Below, one piece after another: positions 33,395 through 42,968 of a stretch of DNA of 64,000 nucleotides. The stretch is taken from assembly GCA_016708125.1 (NCBI GenBank), contig JADJGF010000001.1, forward strand, positions 124,001-188,000. Reading direction: 5' to 3'. The notes beneath the pieces are model-generated. The model was not told where the DNA came from and did not search any database. It worked only from the letters and a program-made list of their open reading frames with translations. A program made the position numbers and the translations under genes. This stretch comes from Ignavibacteriota bacterium. GTDB taxonomy: Bacteria > Bacteroidota > Ignavibacteria > Ignavibacteriales > Melioribacteraceae. The stretch's first letter is position 1. Every line of letters begins with the position of its first letter.

Positions 33395-34399
33395 TTATTT
33401 GTTCACAGAATATAAATCAAATATTTTTTCTTCCTCGCCAACAAGGGAATTATAAGTTTGAATAAAATGTTTGGGCCCATGTAAAAACAATTCCTTAAAT
33501 GCATTTCTCCCTAATTTATTATCAATCTGGCTTGCCATTTTACATCCAACCATATAAAATGCTCTCTCCATTACACCAATTTGAATTAGATTTTTCTGCA
33601 TCTCCATCGGTGTTTTTAAAAGATTTGGGATGTCTCTATAAAAGTTGTTCAGTTTAGCAAAAAGATTTTTAACACTTTTTTCATTTTCCAGTAGTTGATA
33701 ATCTTTTTGTAATAAAGGATCGACATTTGGAAATTTTTCTAAAGCTTTGTATCCAATATATGTTGCTGTTCCTTCTGCCCAAAGTAATAAATAAATTTGG
33801 TCTAATTCATTGTTCAGGGAATCTGATTTACTAAGTATTTTACACGCTCTTTGACATCTGTGAAATAGTTCATGAATTATTAGATTTTCTTTATCAGCAT
33901 TCTCTCCATAAATAACAAGGTCATTTCTTATTTGAAATCCATTTGGAATAATTGCAGTTGTAAAATAAATTGTTGCATTAATTGAAGGACAATTTTCTGG
34001 AAGGAAGGAATATAAAAAAGGAATTGCTCGCTCTTCGAAATGATTTTCATTTTCTAAAACTTGTGATGATAGCATGAGTTGGGCATTATTTTGTCTTTCA
34101 TTCAATGGAACTTCTAAAAATGATTTTAAACTATTTTTCCATTGATCCATATTTATAGGAAAGGATGCTTGTTGATGCCAAAGCTTGTAAAGTTTATATG
34201 CTGAATCGTTCTCCCAAAATGATTCTGAGTTGTTTAAGACTGTTTCTGGATCAAGAACAATTTTTTTAAGTGAGGAGTTATCAAATTTGATTCTTGATTG
34301 CAAGAATGAAATCTCATTAGCCGCGTCTTTATTTTCTAATTGTGCATATAAACATTGACTAATTATTACAAACAAAATAAATAAAAAATTCTTATTCAT
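33395..34399 (-). CDS. Exported zinc metallopeptidase-like protein
   Basis: A 334-residue protein with a signal peptide (cut near LYAQ). It carries HELFH: H176-E177-L-F-H180, and a downstream WAEGTATY with E209 as a plausible third zinc ligand, the gluzincin layout. The N-terminal 150 residues are helical. AAGGA precedes the ATG. Specificity is unknown. Confidence 0.72.
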   Translation of the reverse strand: MNKNFLFILFVIISQCLYAQLENKDAANEISFLQSRIKFDNSSLKKIVLDPETVLNNSESFWENDSAYKLYKLWHQQASFPINMDQWKNSLKSFLEVPLNERQNNAQLMLSSQVLENENHFEERAIPFLYSFLPENCPSINATIYFTTAIIPNGFQIRNDLVIYGENADKENLIIHELFHRCQRACKILSKSDSLNNELDQIYLLLWAEGTATYIGYKALEKFPNVDPLLQKDYQLLENEKSVKNLFAKLNNFYRDIPNLLKTPMEMQKNLIQIGVMERAFYMVGCKMASQIDNKLGRNAFKELFLHGPKHFIQTYNSLVGEEEKIFDLYSVNK

Positions 34400-34437
34400 A
34401 TAAAATATCCTTATTTATAAAATTTACCTTCAATACA

Positions 34438-34660
34438 GCTAACGGCGTGGCAAATAACCCGTCCGCCAATAACTAAAATTTTATTTAATAACGAATGGTA
34501 AATTTACCAGAGCAAAGTTTAACTTTCTTTAGCAAACTTTGCGACTAAACTTTTTGAATTGTACTTCACTTTTACAAAATACTTAAATGAACTTCGAAAC
34601 TTTCTGTTTACAAACCAAACCAGAATTGAGCGAAGCGGTCGGGTTGATTTGTTTGTTATA
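34438..34660 (-). other. attC 26
   Basis: Closes the BsuPI-like cassette 34665-35102. Inner stem AAAGTTT-type. Confidence 0.88.
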
Positions 34661-34664
34661 CAAC

Positions 34665-35102
34665 CTATTGTATTTCAAAATTTACTGACGAATTTGGTTT
34701 CGTTTCTATATCGTAATAACCAGTTAATTTATATTTCCCAATTGGCAATTCTTTTTGTTCGTTTGTTTGAAGCTTTTTTTTAAACTTGAATACTAAAGTG
34801 TCATTACTTTTTATTTTAATTTTACTTACAACTTGTATATATGAATTATCTATTTCATATTTAAGTTGATAGTCATTACTAATTATTAATCCATATTGTT
34901 TTGAATCATTAAATGTAAAACTCATAACTTCATCTGAATTATTTAAAACAATAAATTCTCCTTCAAAACTTTCTCCAACATTGAAAATATTTTTAAACAA
35001 TTTTAGTTCAACTTTAGGTTCATTATTTTCTGATACTAAAAAACAACCTTTTGATAGAATTATTACAAAACCGAATAAATAAATTATTTTAGAAATTTTC
35101 AT
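34665..35102 (-). CDS. Exported BsuPI-like (Ig-fold) protein
   Basis: ATG 35102 gives 145 residues starting with a hydrophobic signal (IILSKGC as possible lipobox). LKLFKNIFNVGESFEGEFIVLNNSDEVMSFTFNDSKQYGLIIS is the pattern of the BsuPI inhibitor-like Ig fold. The related frameshifted gene at 50888-51321 shares the design. The 30 codons upstream in the same frame are attC sequence, including its palindrome. Confidence 0.65.
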   Translation of the reverse strand: MKISKIIYLFGFVIILSKGCFLVSENNEPKVELKLFKNIFNVGESFEGEFIVLNNSDEVMSFTFNDSKQYGLIISNDYQLKYEIDNSYIQVVSKIKIKSNDTLVFKFKKKLQTNEQKELPIGKYKLTGYYDIETKPNSSVNFEIQ

Positions 35103-35121
35103 ATTCTTATTTTTTTTGGTT

Positions 35122-35359
35122 GTATAACGGCGTGGCAAATAACCCGTCCGCCCAAATCCGTCAGCTGACGGAACAATTTTATTAAATAACAATTGGTAAA
35201 TTTTAAAGAGCAGTTTTTATTTTGCTTTTAACAAAAACTGCGACACACTTTTCTAAATTGTACTTCACTTTAACAAAAAACTAAAATTTACTTTCAAACT
35301 TTTGATTTACAAACCAAACCGGAATTGAGCGAAGCGGTCGGGTTGATTTGTTTGTTATG
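35122..35359 (-). other. attC 27
   Basis: Closes the cassette 35364-35834. Palindrome at 35158-35171. Confidence 0.88.
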
Positions 35360-35363
35360 TGTT

Positions 35364-35834
35364 TTATTTAATATTTCTGAATTCAAAATAATTTGAATAT
35401 TCCAATAACTCTTTTAGTAATTCAGATTCAGCACCTAAACCAAAATATTTTTCATTTATTTTAAGATAAACGAAAATAGATATTTGAGTATTCTCTGAAT
35501 CTTGTAATAATTGCTTAATTTCATCTTTAACTTTCCTAATTCTTTTTAGTAAATAAAAAGCATGATTTTCGAAGCGTTGAACTTTAATTTTATTTTCAGT
35601 GGAATAAACCCAAAGTGTAAACTGACGAATCTTTTTTACTTTTTTTACTTTTTTAGATTCTTCATCTAATTCTTTTCCAAAATAAATTTCACCTTTATTA
35701 AAATATCTAAGGGGTTTTAATTTTAATATTTTAGAAAGTTCATTCTTTTTATAAGTATTTGAATGTATACCATATTCAATATGAATTTCATTATAATCAT
35801 AAAAGCTAAATTCTTGCAATAATTTTGTTTTCAT
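35364..35834 (-). CDS. DUF4279-like protein
   Basis: 156 residues, soluble. ELSKILKLKPLRYFNKGEIYFGK then FTLWVYSTENK and a C-terminal KINEKYFGLGAESELLKELLEYSNYFEF fit the DUF4279 layout, a family found among immunity-type proteins. The call is tentative. Confidence 0.55.
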   Translation of the reverse strand: MKTKLLQEFSFYDYNEIHIEYGIHSNTYKKNELSKILKLKPLRYFNKGEIYFGKELDEESKKVKKVKKIRQFTLWVYSTENKIKVQRFENHAFYLLKRIRKVKDEIKQLLQDSENTQISIFVYLKINEKYFGLGAESELLKELLEYSNYFEFRNIK

Positions 35835-35853
35835 AAGATTCTCTTTTAAAACA

Positions 35854-36075
35854 CATAACGGCGTGGCAAATAACCCGTCCGCCCAAAACTCAATTTTATA
35901 AAATAACGATTGATTAATTTTAAAGAGCAGTTTTTAATTTGGTTTTACAAAAAACTGCGACTCACTTTTCTAAATTGACTTCACTTTAGCAAATAACTTA
36001 AATGAACTTTCCAAACTTTATGTTTACAAACAAAACCCAAACGAGCGAAGCGGTCGGGTTGATTTGTTGGTTATA
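35854..36075 (-). other. attC 28
   Basis: Closes the cassette 36084-36476. Standard type, no palindrome. Confidence 0.88.
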
Positions 36076-36083
36076 CTGTTTTT

Positions 36084-36476
36084 TCAATTTACAACAAGAA
36101 TTGTTACACGTTTGCTCACACTTTGACCGCCTTTTCCATCCCGAACCGAACAGCTAATCCATGCTGAATCTGTTGGTTCATCTTTTCCTTTTGTTGGATA
36201 GAAGACTCTTGTATTTTCTCTTGTGTGATACAAGATAGATTCATTTCCATTATCTTTTATTTTTAATCTTGAATCTGTAAACCAATCATAAAATATACTA
36301 TCTTCATCCGGTTCAACCGCTTCACAAATTACAATAACAGAATCTTCAGAATTAACAATTTTGGGAAAAACTTGTAATGATAATAATATTGGATCATTGT
36401 TTTTTGACTCAGTAGAATTTTCATTACAAGATATTAGAATTATTATTAAGAGAACTCCAAATATTTTTATTTTCAT
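36084..36476 (-). CDS. Ig/PKD-like lipoprotein
   Basis: A 130-residue lipoprotein (lipobox LISC). SLQVFPKIVNSEDSVIVICEAVEPDEDSIFYDWFTDS and the end AWISCSVRDGKGGQSVSKRVTILVVN are the two signature sheets of a PKD-type Ig fold. It is a single-domain surface protein of unknown partner. Confidence 0.7.
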   Translation of the reverse strand: MKIKIFGVLLIIILISCNENSTESKNNDPILLSLQVFPKIVNSEDSVIVICEAVEPDEDSIFYDWFTDSRLKIKDNGNESILYHTRENTRVFYPTKGKDEPTDSAWISCSVRDGKGGQSVSKRVTILVVN

Positions 36477-36541
36477 CTTAATTCCTTATTTAATTACTCA
36501 TCTTAATATTTAGTAATTAATTCTTTTGTGATTTTTAACAG

Positions 36542-36776
36542 TATAACGGCGTTGCAAATTACCCGTCCGCCCAAATCCGTCAGCTGACGGAACAATTTTA
36601 TTAAATAACGATTGGTTTATTTTACAAAGCAGTTTTTATTTTTCATTTACAAAAACTGCGACTCACTTTTCTAAATTGCACTTCACTTTAACAAAAAACT
36701 AAAATTAACTTCTAAACTTTCTGTTTACAAACCAAACCCTAATTAGCGAAGCGGTCGGGTTGATTTGCTTGTTATA
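36542..36776 (-). other. attC 29
   Basis: Closes the barrel cassette 36783-37466. Palindrome at 36577-36590. The left arm AATTACCC is not matched on the right (GGGTTGATT), so one pair is broken. Confidence 0.86.
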
Positions 36777-36782
36777 CCACTT

Positions 36783-37466
36783 TTAAAAAAATATTGATAA
36801 TCCTAAATTTACTCCAACTCCAGATAAATACTTTATGTTTTTTTGACCAGTTTTTTCATTAATATAATTCGAACTTGGATCATCGAAAATAGTATTTTCT
36901 ATTGTCTTAATATCTAAATTACCTAATGTCAATGCTAACCCATATTCTCCAGATAGAAAAACATTTTTATATAGTTTATATTCAACTCCCATGAGTAATT
37001 CTATACCATAATTCAATCCCTTCTCACTACTTTTCCTAATTCTGGTTAAACCAATTTCTGGATATTCATAAGAATACTCATCTTTGGTATAACCAATAAA
37101 TGTTCCTCCTCCAATGATTAGAGAAAATTTTTCAAAGTTTAATATACTTTGTAGATATTGAATTGATAATTTCATATCATAATCTTTGGTTGTTTCCGCT
37201 GAATTATAAATATTATTTTGAAGATTTTGATCAGCATCAATATCTTGATCTCTAATTATTGTTAGTATTCCTAAACGCAATCCAGATTTCTCTGATAGCA
37301 AATATCGATAAGCAAGTGTATAAGAATTAAAATTAGTGAGAGAAAGTGATCTAATTTGAAATTGAATTCCATGTCTTAAATTATTTTTTTCAACATTGCA
37401 ACTATCTTGAGCATTGATTGTTATAAATCCAAAAAATAATAAAATCAGAATAATTAACTTTTTCAT
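36783..37466 (-). CDS. Outer-membrane beta-barrel protein
   Basis: 227 residues with a signal peptide (cut near INAQ), alternating amphipathic strands with aromatic ends, and a terminal VGVNLGLSIFF ending in Phe, the normal BAM signal. No pore or enzyme family can be named. Confidence 0.7.
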   Translation of the reverse strand: MKKLIILILLFFGFITINAQDSCNVEKNNLRHGIQFQIRSLSLTNFNSYTLAYRYLLSEKSGLRLGILTIIRDQDIDADQNLQNNIYNSAETTKDYDMKLSIQYLQSILNFEKFSLIIGGGTFIGYTKDEYSYEYPEIGLTRIRKSSEKGLNYGIELLMGVEYKLYKNVFLSGEYGLALTLGNLDIKTIENTIFDDPSSNYINEKTGQKNIKYLSGVGVNLGLSIFF

Positions 37467-37488
37467 ATTTCCTCTATTTTTTAAGTGG

Positions 37489-37711
37489 TATAACGGCGTG
37501 GCAAATAACCCGTCCGCCCAAAACTACAATTTTACTAAATAACGAATGGTTTATTTTAACAAGCAGTTTTTAATTTTATTCAGCAAAAACTGCGACTTAC
37601 TTTTCTAAATTGTAATTCACTTTTACAAAAAACTAAAATTTGCTTTCAAACTTTCTGTTTACAAACCAAACCAGAATTGAGCGAAGCGGTCGGGTTGATT
37701 TGCTTGTTAGC
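37489..37711 (-). other. attC 30
   Basis: Closes the AP2-DUF2971 cassette. Confidence 0.88.
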
Positions 37712-37716
37712 CATTT

Positions 37717-38859
37717 TTAAAACATTGGTTTAATATCAATACTAGACTTTTCAACCTCTCTCTCAATACCGTAATTTTTTGATATTTTTTTAACTAAATT
37801 ATAAAACCAAAGCGGTGATTGAGGAGCAACATAAATTTTTCGTATAAAATAGTTTAGATTTATTTTTACCCAGATTCCTTTTAATTCTGCAAATTCTTTT
37901 TCATTTAAAAATTTTTTATTTTTTTTATCAGATAAATCAATTATTGCTCGTAATTCGTTTTCATGCTTGAATGAGTCTCGTTTATAAAAGAAGGGATTGT
38001 AAATATTATCTTCAGGTATCCAATGCTTATTGTAATCAATATACTTTACTTCTCCAATTTGAAAATTTGATTTCAAACATTTTCTTAACGATTTATATGT
38101 TGTTTGAATACAAATTGCTTCATTAGTTTGAGCATATAATTTCCACATTGCAGCAGATTCTTGATTTCCCTTATACCAACAACTTAATAGAATATATTTT
38201 TTTATTTCTTTTATTCTATCAATTAAATCTTGTATAGACTGTTTATTTTTACTTCGACTATAGATGAAAGATCTTAATTTACTATTCCAACTTGAAAAAG
38301 TACCTTCAAAATAATCATCCATTAATTCAACACTTGGGAAAAATAATCCACCATTTTCTAATATTGAAACAAATTTAGTAAAATCCATATATCGCCATAT
38401 TTTAACATCGCTTGGATTGGGAGGTAAAAATAATGTGCTAACTGTTGAAGTAGTCTTTATAACATTTTGTCCATCTAGTCTAGCTTGAATTGCAAGTGTT
38501 CTTGCTTTTTCATCGCCAAAAATATGAATAGGAAATCGTTTTGACTTTTGCTTTTTATTAACAGTCCAGTAAGCTTGATAATACCAAGTTTCACTTATAA
38601 TATTTCCATTCTCGTCTTTTCTTGTATCACAAGTTTTATTAACACCGATTGGAAGTGTATCATCATGTTTTCTTTTCTGATCAAGATTATTTTTATTTAA
38701 AAAGTTTTCTCGATCATTAATCGCTGCTTTTTTCGCATTTTCCTTAGAGCCGTAGTCAATAGTATGAAATATCTTAGAATATCTTTTATAACCATGATAT
38801 TTTATTTGTAAATAATATCCTAAACCAGTTTCTTTAATATATTTATTTTCTTTACTCAT
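37717..38859 (-). CDS. AP2-like DNA-binding repeats fused to DUF2971
   Basis: The N-terminus has two AP2-like units (YYLQIKYHGYKRYSKIF...KENAKKAAINDRENFL at ~15-55, and YYQAYWTVNKKQKSKRF...EKARTLAIQARLD at ~90-132). Residues ~155-350 match DUF2971: WRYMDFTKFVSILENGGLFFPSVELMDDYFEGT, ILLSCWYKGNQESAAMWKLYAQTNEAICIQTTY, YKRDSFKHENELRAI. DUF2971 proteins are often near defence genes. A DNA-recognition module on such a domain is unusual. 380 aa, no Shine-Dalgarno sequence. Confidence 0.72.
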   Translation of the reverse strand: MSKENKYIKETGLGYYLQIKYHGYKRYSKIFHTIDYGSKENAKKAAINDRENFLNKNNLDQKRKHDDTLPIGVNKTCDTRKDENGNIISETWYYQAYWTVNKKQKSKRFPIHIFGDEKARTLAIQARLDGQNVIKTTSTVSTLFLPPNPSDVKIWRYMDFTKFVSILENGGLFFPSVELMDDYFEGTFSSWNSKLRSFIYSRSKNKQSIQDLIDRIKEIKKYILLSCWYKGNQESAAMWKLYAQTNEAICIQTTYKSLRKCLKSNFQIGEVKYIDYNKHWIPEDNIYNPFFYKRDSFKHENELRAIIDLSDKKNKKFLNEKEFAELKGIWVKINLNYFIRKIYVAPQSPLWFYNLVKKISKNYGIEREVEKSSIDIKPMF

Positions 38860-38867
38860 ATTAAATG

Positions 38868-39101
38868 GCTAACGGCGTGGCAAATAACTTGTCCGCCCAA
38901 ATCCGTCAGCTGACGGAACAATTTTATTTAATAACGATTAATTCATTTTAAAGAGCAGTTTTTAATTTGCCTTTAGCAAAAACTGCGACTTACTTTTATA
39001 AATTGTACTTCACTGTTACAAAAAACTAAAATTTACTTTCTAACTTTTATTTTGCACAAAACCTAAACGAGCGAAGCGGTCGGGTTGATTTGCGTGTTAT
39101 A
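38868..39101 (-). other. attC 31
   Basis: Closes ORF-less cassette 4. Palindrome at 38903-38916. Together with that cassette it is an almost exact copy of 51340-51913. Confidence 0.88.
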
Positions 39102-39441
39102 CACTTTTATACAAATTTTTTGTTTTAACTTTTTCAGAAAATTTATTTAACAGATTTTTCTTAAATCTTTTGAAAACTTTTATTTAGCGGAAACTTAAAC
39201 AGCTCTAAATTTTAAATACATTTTTTGGATAGAAATACTTGAACAGCAATTTTACGTTTTAGAAAAACTAAAACTTAGAAAAATGTTTAACAAAAATAAT
39301 TGAAAGAACGAAAACTAATTTTTAGAAATGATTTACAATTTATAATTTTTGAAAAAACCAAAATTTGATTTTACAAAAGTTAAAAAACTTAAAACTTTAC
39401 AAAACTTTAAAGACAATTTTAAATAGTTTTTAAACCGTGTA
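39100..39441 (-). other. ORF-less cassette, copy 4
   Basis: Same family. It differs from copy 7 (51572-51913) at only about three places. Confidence 0.75.
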
Positions 39442-39663
39442 TAACGGCGGCGCCGATAACCCGCTGCCCAGAACAGCAGTGCAGATTAAAAAGACAAAGC
39501 CAAAGATTTAGCAAACTGTACTTATTTTTCATTGAAAGTACAGTTTGCAACAATGTTAATTAATAGAACTACTTAGAGCAACAAACTTAACACGGAACAA
39601 CAAAGCCAAAAATTTAAAAACTGCCAAATGCGAAAAGGCAGTCGGGTTGATTGGCTTGTTAGG
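39440..39663 (-). other. attC 32 (variant)
   Basis: Closes the NmrA-like cassette. GCCGATAACCCGCTGCCC pairs with GGCAGTCGGGTTGATTGGC. Inner stem AAACTGTACTT/AAGTACAGTTT. Confidence 0.85.
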
Positions 39664-39668
39664 CATAC

Positions 39669-40532
39669 TTATTTAATATTTCCTTTAAAATAATCACTTA
39701 ATGAAGTATTAAGCGTTACTAAGTTTGCATTGTTATTCTCTGCTATCGCTTTACCATCAATTACTGCTTCAATCATTTTCACAAGATTTTTGGTTGCATC
39801 CTCACTAAATCCAATTTGTTTAATAGTATCTTCCCATTTTTCTCTTTCTATTTGTTGAACTTCAATTTCTTTATTTAAAATATCTTTTAATATTTTTGCA
39901 ACATCTCTCGTGCTGTATGATTCAGGTCCTTGTACTTCAAATATTTGTGATTCATCAAAATCTTTGATAATAATATTTGACACAAATTGTGCAACGTCCA
40001 TCGGTGATATCATTGGTATTTTCAAATCAATTGGGAAAAATGTTGGTAAAACACCATATTCCTTTACTAATGGTAAATATGGTAACCAATTGCTAAAATA
40101 ATAGGCTGGTCTTACAAATATTTTCAGTACTGCAATATTATTAAATGAATGTTCAAGCAGATATGACATTTCAAGATTTCCGGTTCCGTTTGGATGTTGA
40201 GCTCCCATAGATGACAAACCTATAATTTTACTTATTCTTGAAGATTCAATAGCAATTTCTAGATTTTTTAATATTTTTTTGGTATCTCCAATAACATCAT
40301 TTGAATGACTGGCTTCGGGAGTTAGTACAAAAATTACATCACCATCTTTCAACGATTCTTTTAATGCTGGCAAATCGAAAAAATCTGCAACTGAAACTTG
40401 AATACCATTACTTAATAATTTGGCTGCTTTTTCTTTATTTCTAACAACTGCTTTAATTTGAGCGTGTTTTGTCATTAAATTTTCAACGACGGCATTTCCA
40501 ACTTGCCCAGATGCCCCTAAAATAATATTCAT
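39669..40532 (-). CDS. NmrA-like NAD(P)-binding protein
   Basis: A Rossmann-fold protein of 287 residues beginning MNIILGASGQVGNAVVENL (G-x-x-G-x-x-G). VIFVLTPEASHSNDV, IIGLSSMGAQHPNGTGN and RPAYYFSNWLPYLPLVKEYG place it with NmrA/YwnB-type atypical short-chain dehydrogenases, such as quinone reductase QorB or redox sensors. No Tyr-x-x-x-Lys is seen. AAGGGA precedes the ATG. Confidence 0.8.
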   Translation of the reverse strand: MNIILGASGQVGNAVVENLMTKHAQIKAVVRNKEKAAKLLSNGIQVSVADFFDLPALKESLKDGDVIFVLTPEASHSNDVIGDTKKILKNLEIAIESSRISKIIGLSSMGAQHPNGTGNLEMSYLLEHSFNNIAVLKIFVRPAYYFSNWLPYLPLVKEYGVLPTFFPIDLKIPMISPMDVAQFVSNIIIKDFDESQIFEVQGPESYSTRDVAKILKDILNKEIEVQQIEREKWEDTIKQIGFSEDATKNLVKMIEAVIDGKAIAENNNANLVTLNTSLSDYFKGNIK

Positions 40533-40571
40533 ATATAAAATCCCTTCTTTAGTTTAGAATTATTCTTGTAT

Positions 40572-40808
40572 GCCTAACGGCGTGGCAAATAACCCGTCCG
40601 CCCAAATCCGTCAGCTGACGGAACAATTTTATTAAATAACGAATGGTAAATTTTGCAAAGCAGTTTTTAATTTTCCACCAGCAAAAACTGCGACTCACTT
40701 TTCTGAATTGCACAAACTTTAACAAAAAACTTAAGTTAAACTTCCAAACAAACTTTTTACAAAATACCGCCGAGTGAAAACGGCGGTCGTGTTGATTTGT
40801 TTGTTATA
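40572..40808 (-). other. attC 33 (hybrid)
   Basis: Closes the cassette 40804-41280. Palindrome at 40608-40621. Left arm AACCCG but right arm CGTGTT, as in attC 21: a mixed site. Confidence 0.86.
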
Positions 40809-41280
40809 TGGTATTTTTTTGTAATTCTATCTTATATCTATTAAACTTTTTGTAATTAAAATTAAACTCATTATCCTTTCCAATTATGAATTTTTCGCAT
40901 AAATAAAATAGTTCATTTTTTATGTTGGTTAATAATTCATCAATTTTGATTTTACTTAAATATTCTGAATTTTCCGTCAATGCAAAATCAATCTTTTTAT
41001 CTGACTTATTTTTTAAAATAAACCAAAATGGTATTGCTTGAGTTAATAATATTTTTTGCTTTATAATTTCTATAGAAAGATAATAAGGATAATCAGTTGG
41101 AAATAAACTTACACTAAATTTTATAATTCTTTTCTTTTTTTTATATTCAATTATGAAAGAATCATTTCGTATTTCTTCGTTTTTTTTAAAACCTAAAGTA
41201 AAGAATTGTTCATCAAAATATAATTTGATAGTTGTAAATAGTAGTTCTTTATATTCAAATTTTTCATTTTTATTATTCAT
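40804..41280 (-). CDS. Hypothetical cassette protein
   Basis: 158 residues from ATG 41280 (MNNKNEKFEYKELLFTTIKLYFDEQFFTLGFKK...). Aromatic and Lys-rich, with SLFPTDYPYYLSIEI. The stop codon TAA is supplied by the R'' core of attC 33. No family is recognised. Confidence 0.6.
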   Translation of the reverse strand: MNNKNEKFEYKELLFTTIKLYFDEQFFTLGFKKNEEIRNDSFIIEYKKKKRIIKFSVSLFPTDYPYYLSIEIIKQKILLTQAIPFWFILKNKSDKKIDFALTENSEYLSKIKIDELLTNIKNELFYLCEKFIIGKDNEFNFNYKKFNRYKIELQKNTI

Positions 41281-41290
41281 TTTTATACCA

Positions 41291-41512
41291 TATAACGACG
41301 TGGCAAATAACCCGTCCGCCAAAAACAAAAATTTTATTTAATAACGAATGTTTTATTTAAAGAGCAGTTTTTAATTTTCATCAGCAAAAACTGCGACTTA
41401 CTTTTCTAAATTGCACTACACTTTTACAAAAAACTAAAATTGACTTTTATACTTTCTGTTTACAATCCAAACCAGAATTGAGCGAAGCGGTCGGGTTGAT
41501 TTGCTGGTTATA
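41291..41512 (-). other. attC 34
   Basis: Closes the second vapBC-like cassette. Starts TAACGACG rather than TAACGGCG. Confidence 0.88.
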
Positions 41513-41522
41513 TGCGGTTTTT

Positions 41523-41918
41523 TTACTTGTTGTAAACTTTTAACTTTAGATATTTTTCAAATGGTTCGAAATCTTTATCGTTATGTAATAATGAAAAATT
41601 ATTTTCTATACAAAATGTTGCAATCATTGCATCAATCGTTTTTCTAATTGTTACACCCTTTTTTCTTAACAAACGATAATTAGTTGCACTTTGAATTGCT
41701 ATTTCCTTGCCACCAATATCAAAACAAGGAAAGGATAATAGAATGGTTTTCGCTTTTTGAAAATCTTTATCATTTTTAAAACCTTGTAACACCTCTGTCA
41801 ACACATAATCGCCAATAACAACTAATTCTCTTCCAAGTATTGAATCTAAAACTTCAACTTGCCAATTATTTTTTCCATTAAAATAATCAATAAGAACTGT
41901 TGAATCTAAGAAAATCAT
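41523..41918 (-). CDS. PIN-domain toxin (VapC-like), second
   Basis: 131 residues with PIN residues D5, E42, D97 (KTIDAMIA) and D114 or D116 (HNDKDFEPF). It is not closely similar to the PIN protein at 17300. It overlaps its antitoxin gene by 4 nt. Confidence 0.87.
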   Translation of the reverse strand: MIFLDSTVLIDYFNGKNNWQVEVLDSILGRELVVIGDYVLTEVLQGFKNDKDFQKAKTILLSFPCFDIGGKEIAIQSATNYRLLRKKGVTIRKTIDAMIATFCIENNFSLLHNDKDFEPFEKYLKLKVYNK

Positions 41919-42109
41919 TTATCAACTCGCATTTTCTCAATATCTCCTTCCCATTGAAGTTTTCCACGAAATACTTTTAATTTTGATTGATTTTTAATTT
42001 TAATTAATGCTTTTAATCCTTCTTCAACAACTTCTTTTTTTGTTTTAAATCCAGTTGATTCAAGAGCTAAGTTCATTAATTTATCATCTATTACTATATT
42101 TGTTCTCAT
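41915..42109 (-). CDS. VapB-type antitoxin (ribbon-helix-helix)
   Basis: ATG 42109 gives 64 residues starting MRTNIVIDDKLMNLALESTGFKTKKEVVEEGLKALI, the VapB type II pattern, and ending in the toxin-binding GKLQWEGDIEKMR. AAAGGAC precedes the ATG. Confidence 0.85.
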   Translation of the reverse strand: MRTNIVIDDKLMNLALESTGFKTKKEVVEEGLKALIKIKNQSKLKVFRGKLQWEGDIEKMRVDK

Positions 42110-42128
42110 AATTTTGTCCTTTTTGTAA

Positions 42129-42156
42129 TGTGTAATAACTATTGTAAAGATACACA
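42129..42156 (-). promoter_or_regulatory. Likely promoter/operator of the second vapBC cassette
   Basis: An inverted repeat TGTGTA-N16-TACACA lies just upstream of the antitoxin gene and overlaps TATCTTTA on the - strand, which with an upstream TTG resembles a Bacteroidota promoter. A likely VapB site. Confidence 0.5.
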
Positions 42157-42189
42157 TTTATCAACATTTTTACAATTTCTTTTTTCGCA

Positions 42190-42424
42190 TATAACGGCGT
42201 GGCAAATAACCCGTCCGCCCAAATCCGTCAGCTGACGGAACAATTTTATTTAATAACGAATGGTAAATTTTACAAAGCAGTTTTTATTTTTCCATTAACA
42301 AAAACTGCGACTTACTTTTCAAAATTGCACTTCACTTTAACAAAATACTAAAATTTACATTCAAACTTTTTATTTTGCACAATACCCAAACAAGCGAAGC
42401 GGTCGGGTTGATTTGCGTGTTATA
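42190..42424 (-). other. attC 35
   Basis: Closes ORF-less cassette 5. Palindrome at 42225-42238. Confidence 0.88.
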
Positions 42425-42766
42425 CACTTTTATATAAATTGTTTGTTTTAACTTTTTTTGAAGAATTTATTTCACAGATTTTAAAACTTTTACAAAATAT
42501 TTATTTATTTGAAAATTTAAAACAGCTCTAAATTTTAAATACATTTTTTGAATAGAAAAACTTGAATAACAATTTATAATTTTAGGAAAACTAAAACTTT
42601 GAAAAATGTTAAACAAAAATAATTAAAAGAACGAAAACTTAAATTTTGGTAGAAATAACTTTTAAACAACTTTACAACAGAATTAAAATTTGATTTTACA
42701 AAAGTTAGAAAACTTAAAACTTTACAAAACTTTTAAGACAATTTTAAATAGTTTTTAAACCGTGTA
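42423..42766 (-). other. ORF-less cassette, copy 5
   Basis: Same family, with a replaced stretch near 42640-42690 that removes the -7-like box present in copies 1 and 2. Confidence 0.74.
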
Positions 42767-42951
42767 TAACGGCGTGGTTGCTAAGGCGCAGCCCAGAACA
42801 ACTCCGCCAATTTATTAAACAACTTTTTATTTACTACAAAACTTACATTTACAAATACAGCCAAACAGCAAAGTCGAAACGGTACAACAAACTTTATAAA
42901 TTACATAAAATCAGAAAGCGAAAATGCTGTCGCCTTGAGCAACATGTTAGG
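42765..42951 (-). other. attC 36 (variant, ~187 bp)
   Basis: Closes the kinase cassette. The arms GTTGCTAAGGCGCAGC and GCTGTCGCCTTGAGCAAC pair with an extra base. Confidence 0.83.
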
Positions 42952-42968
42952 CATATAAATTAGTTAAT

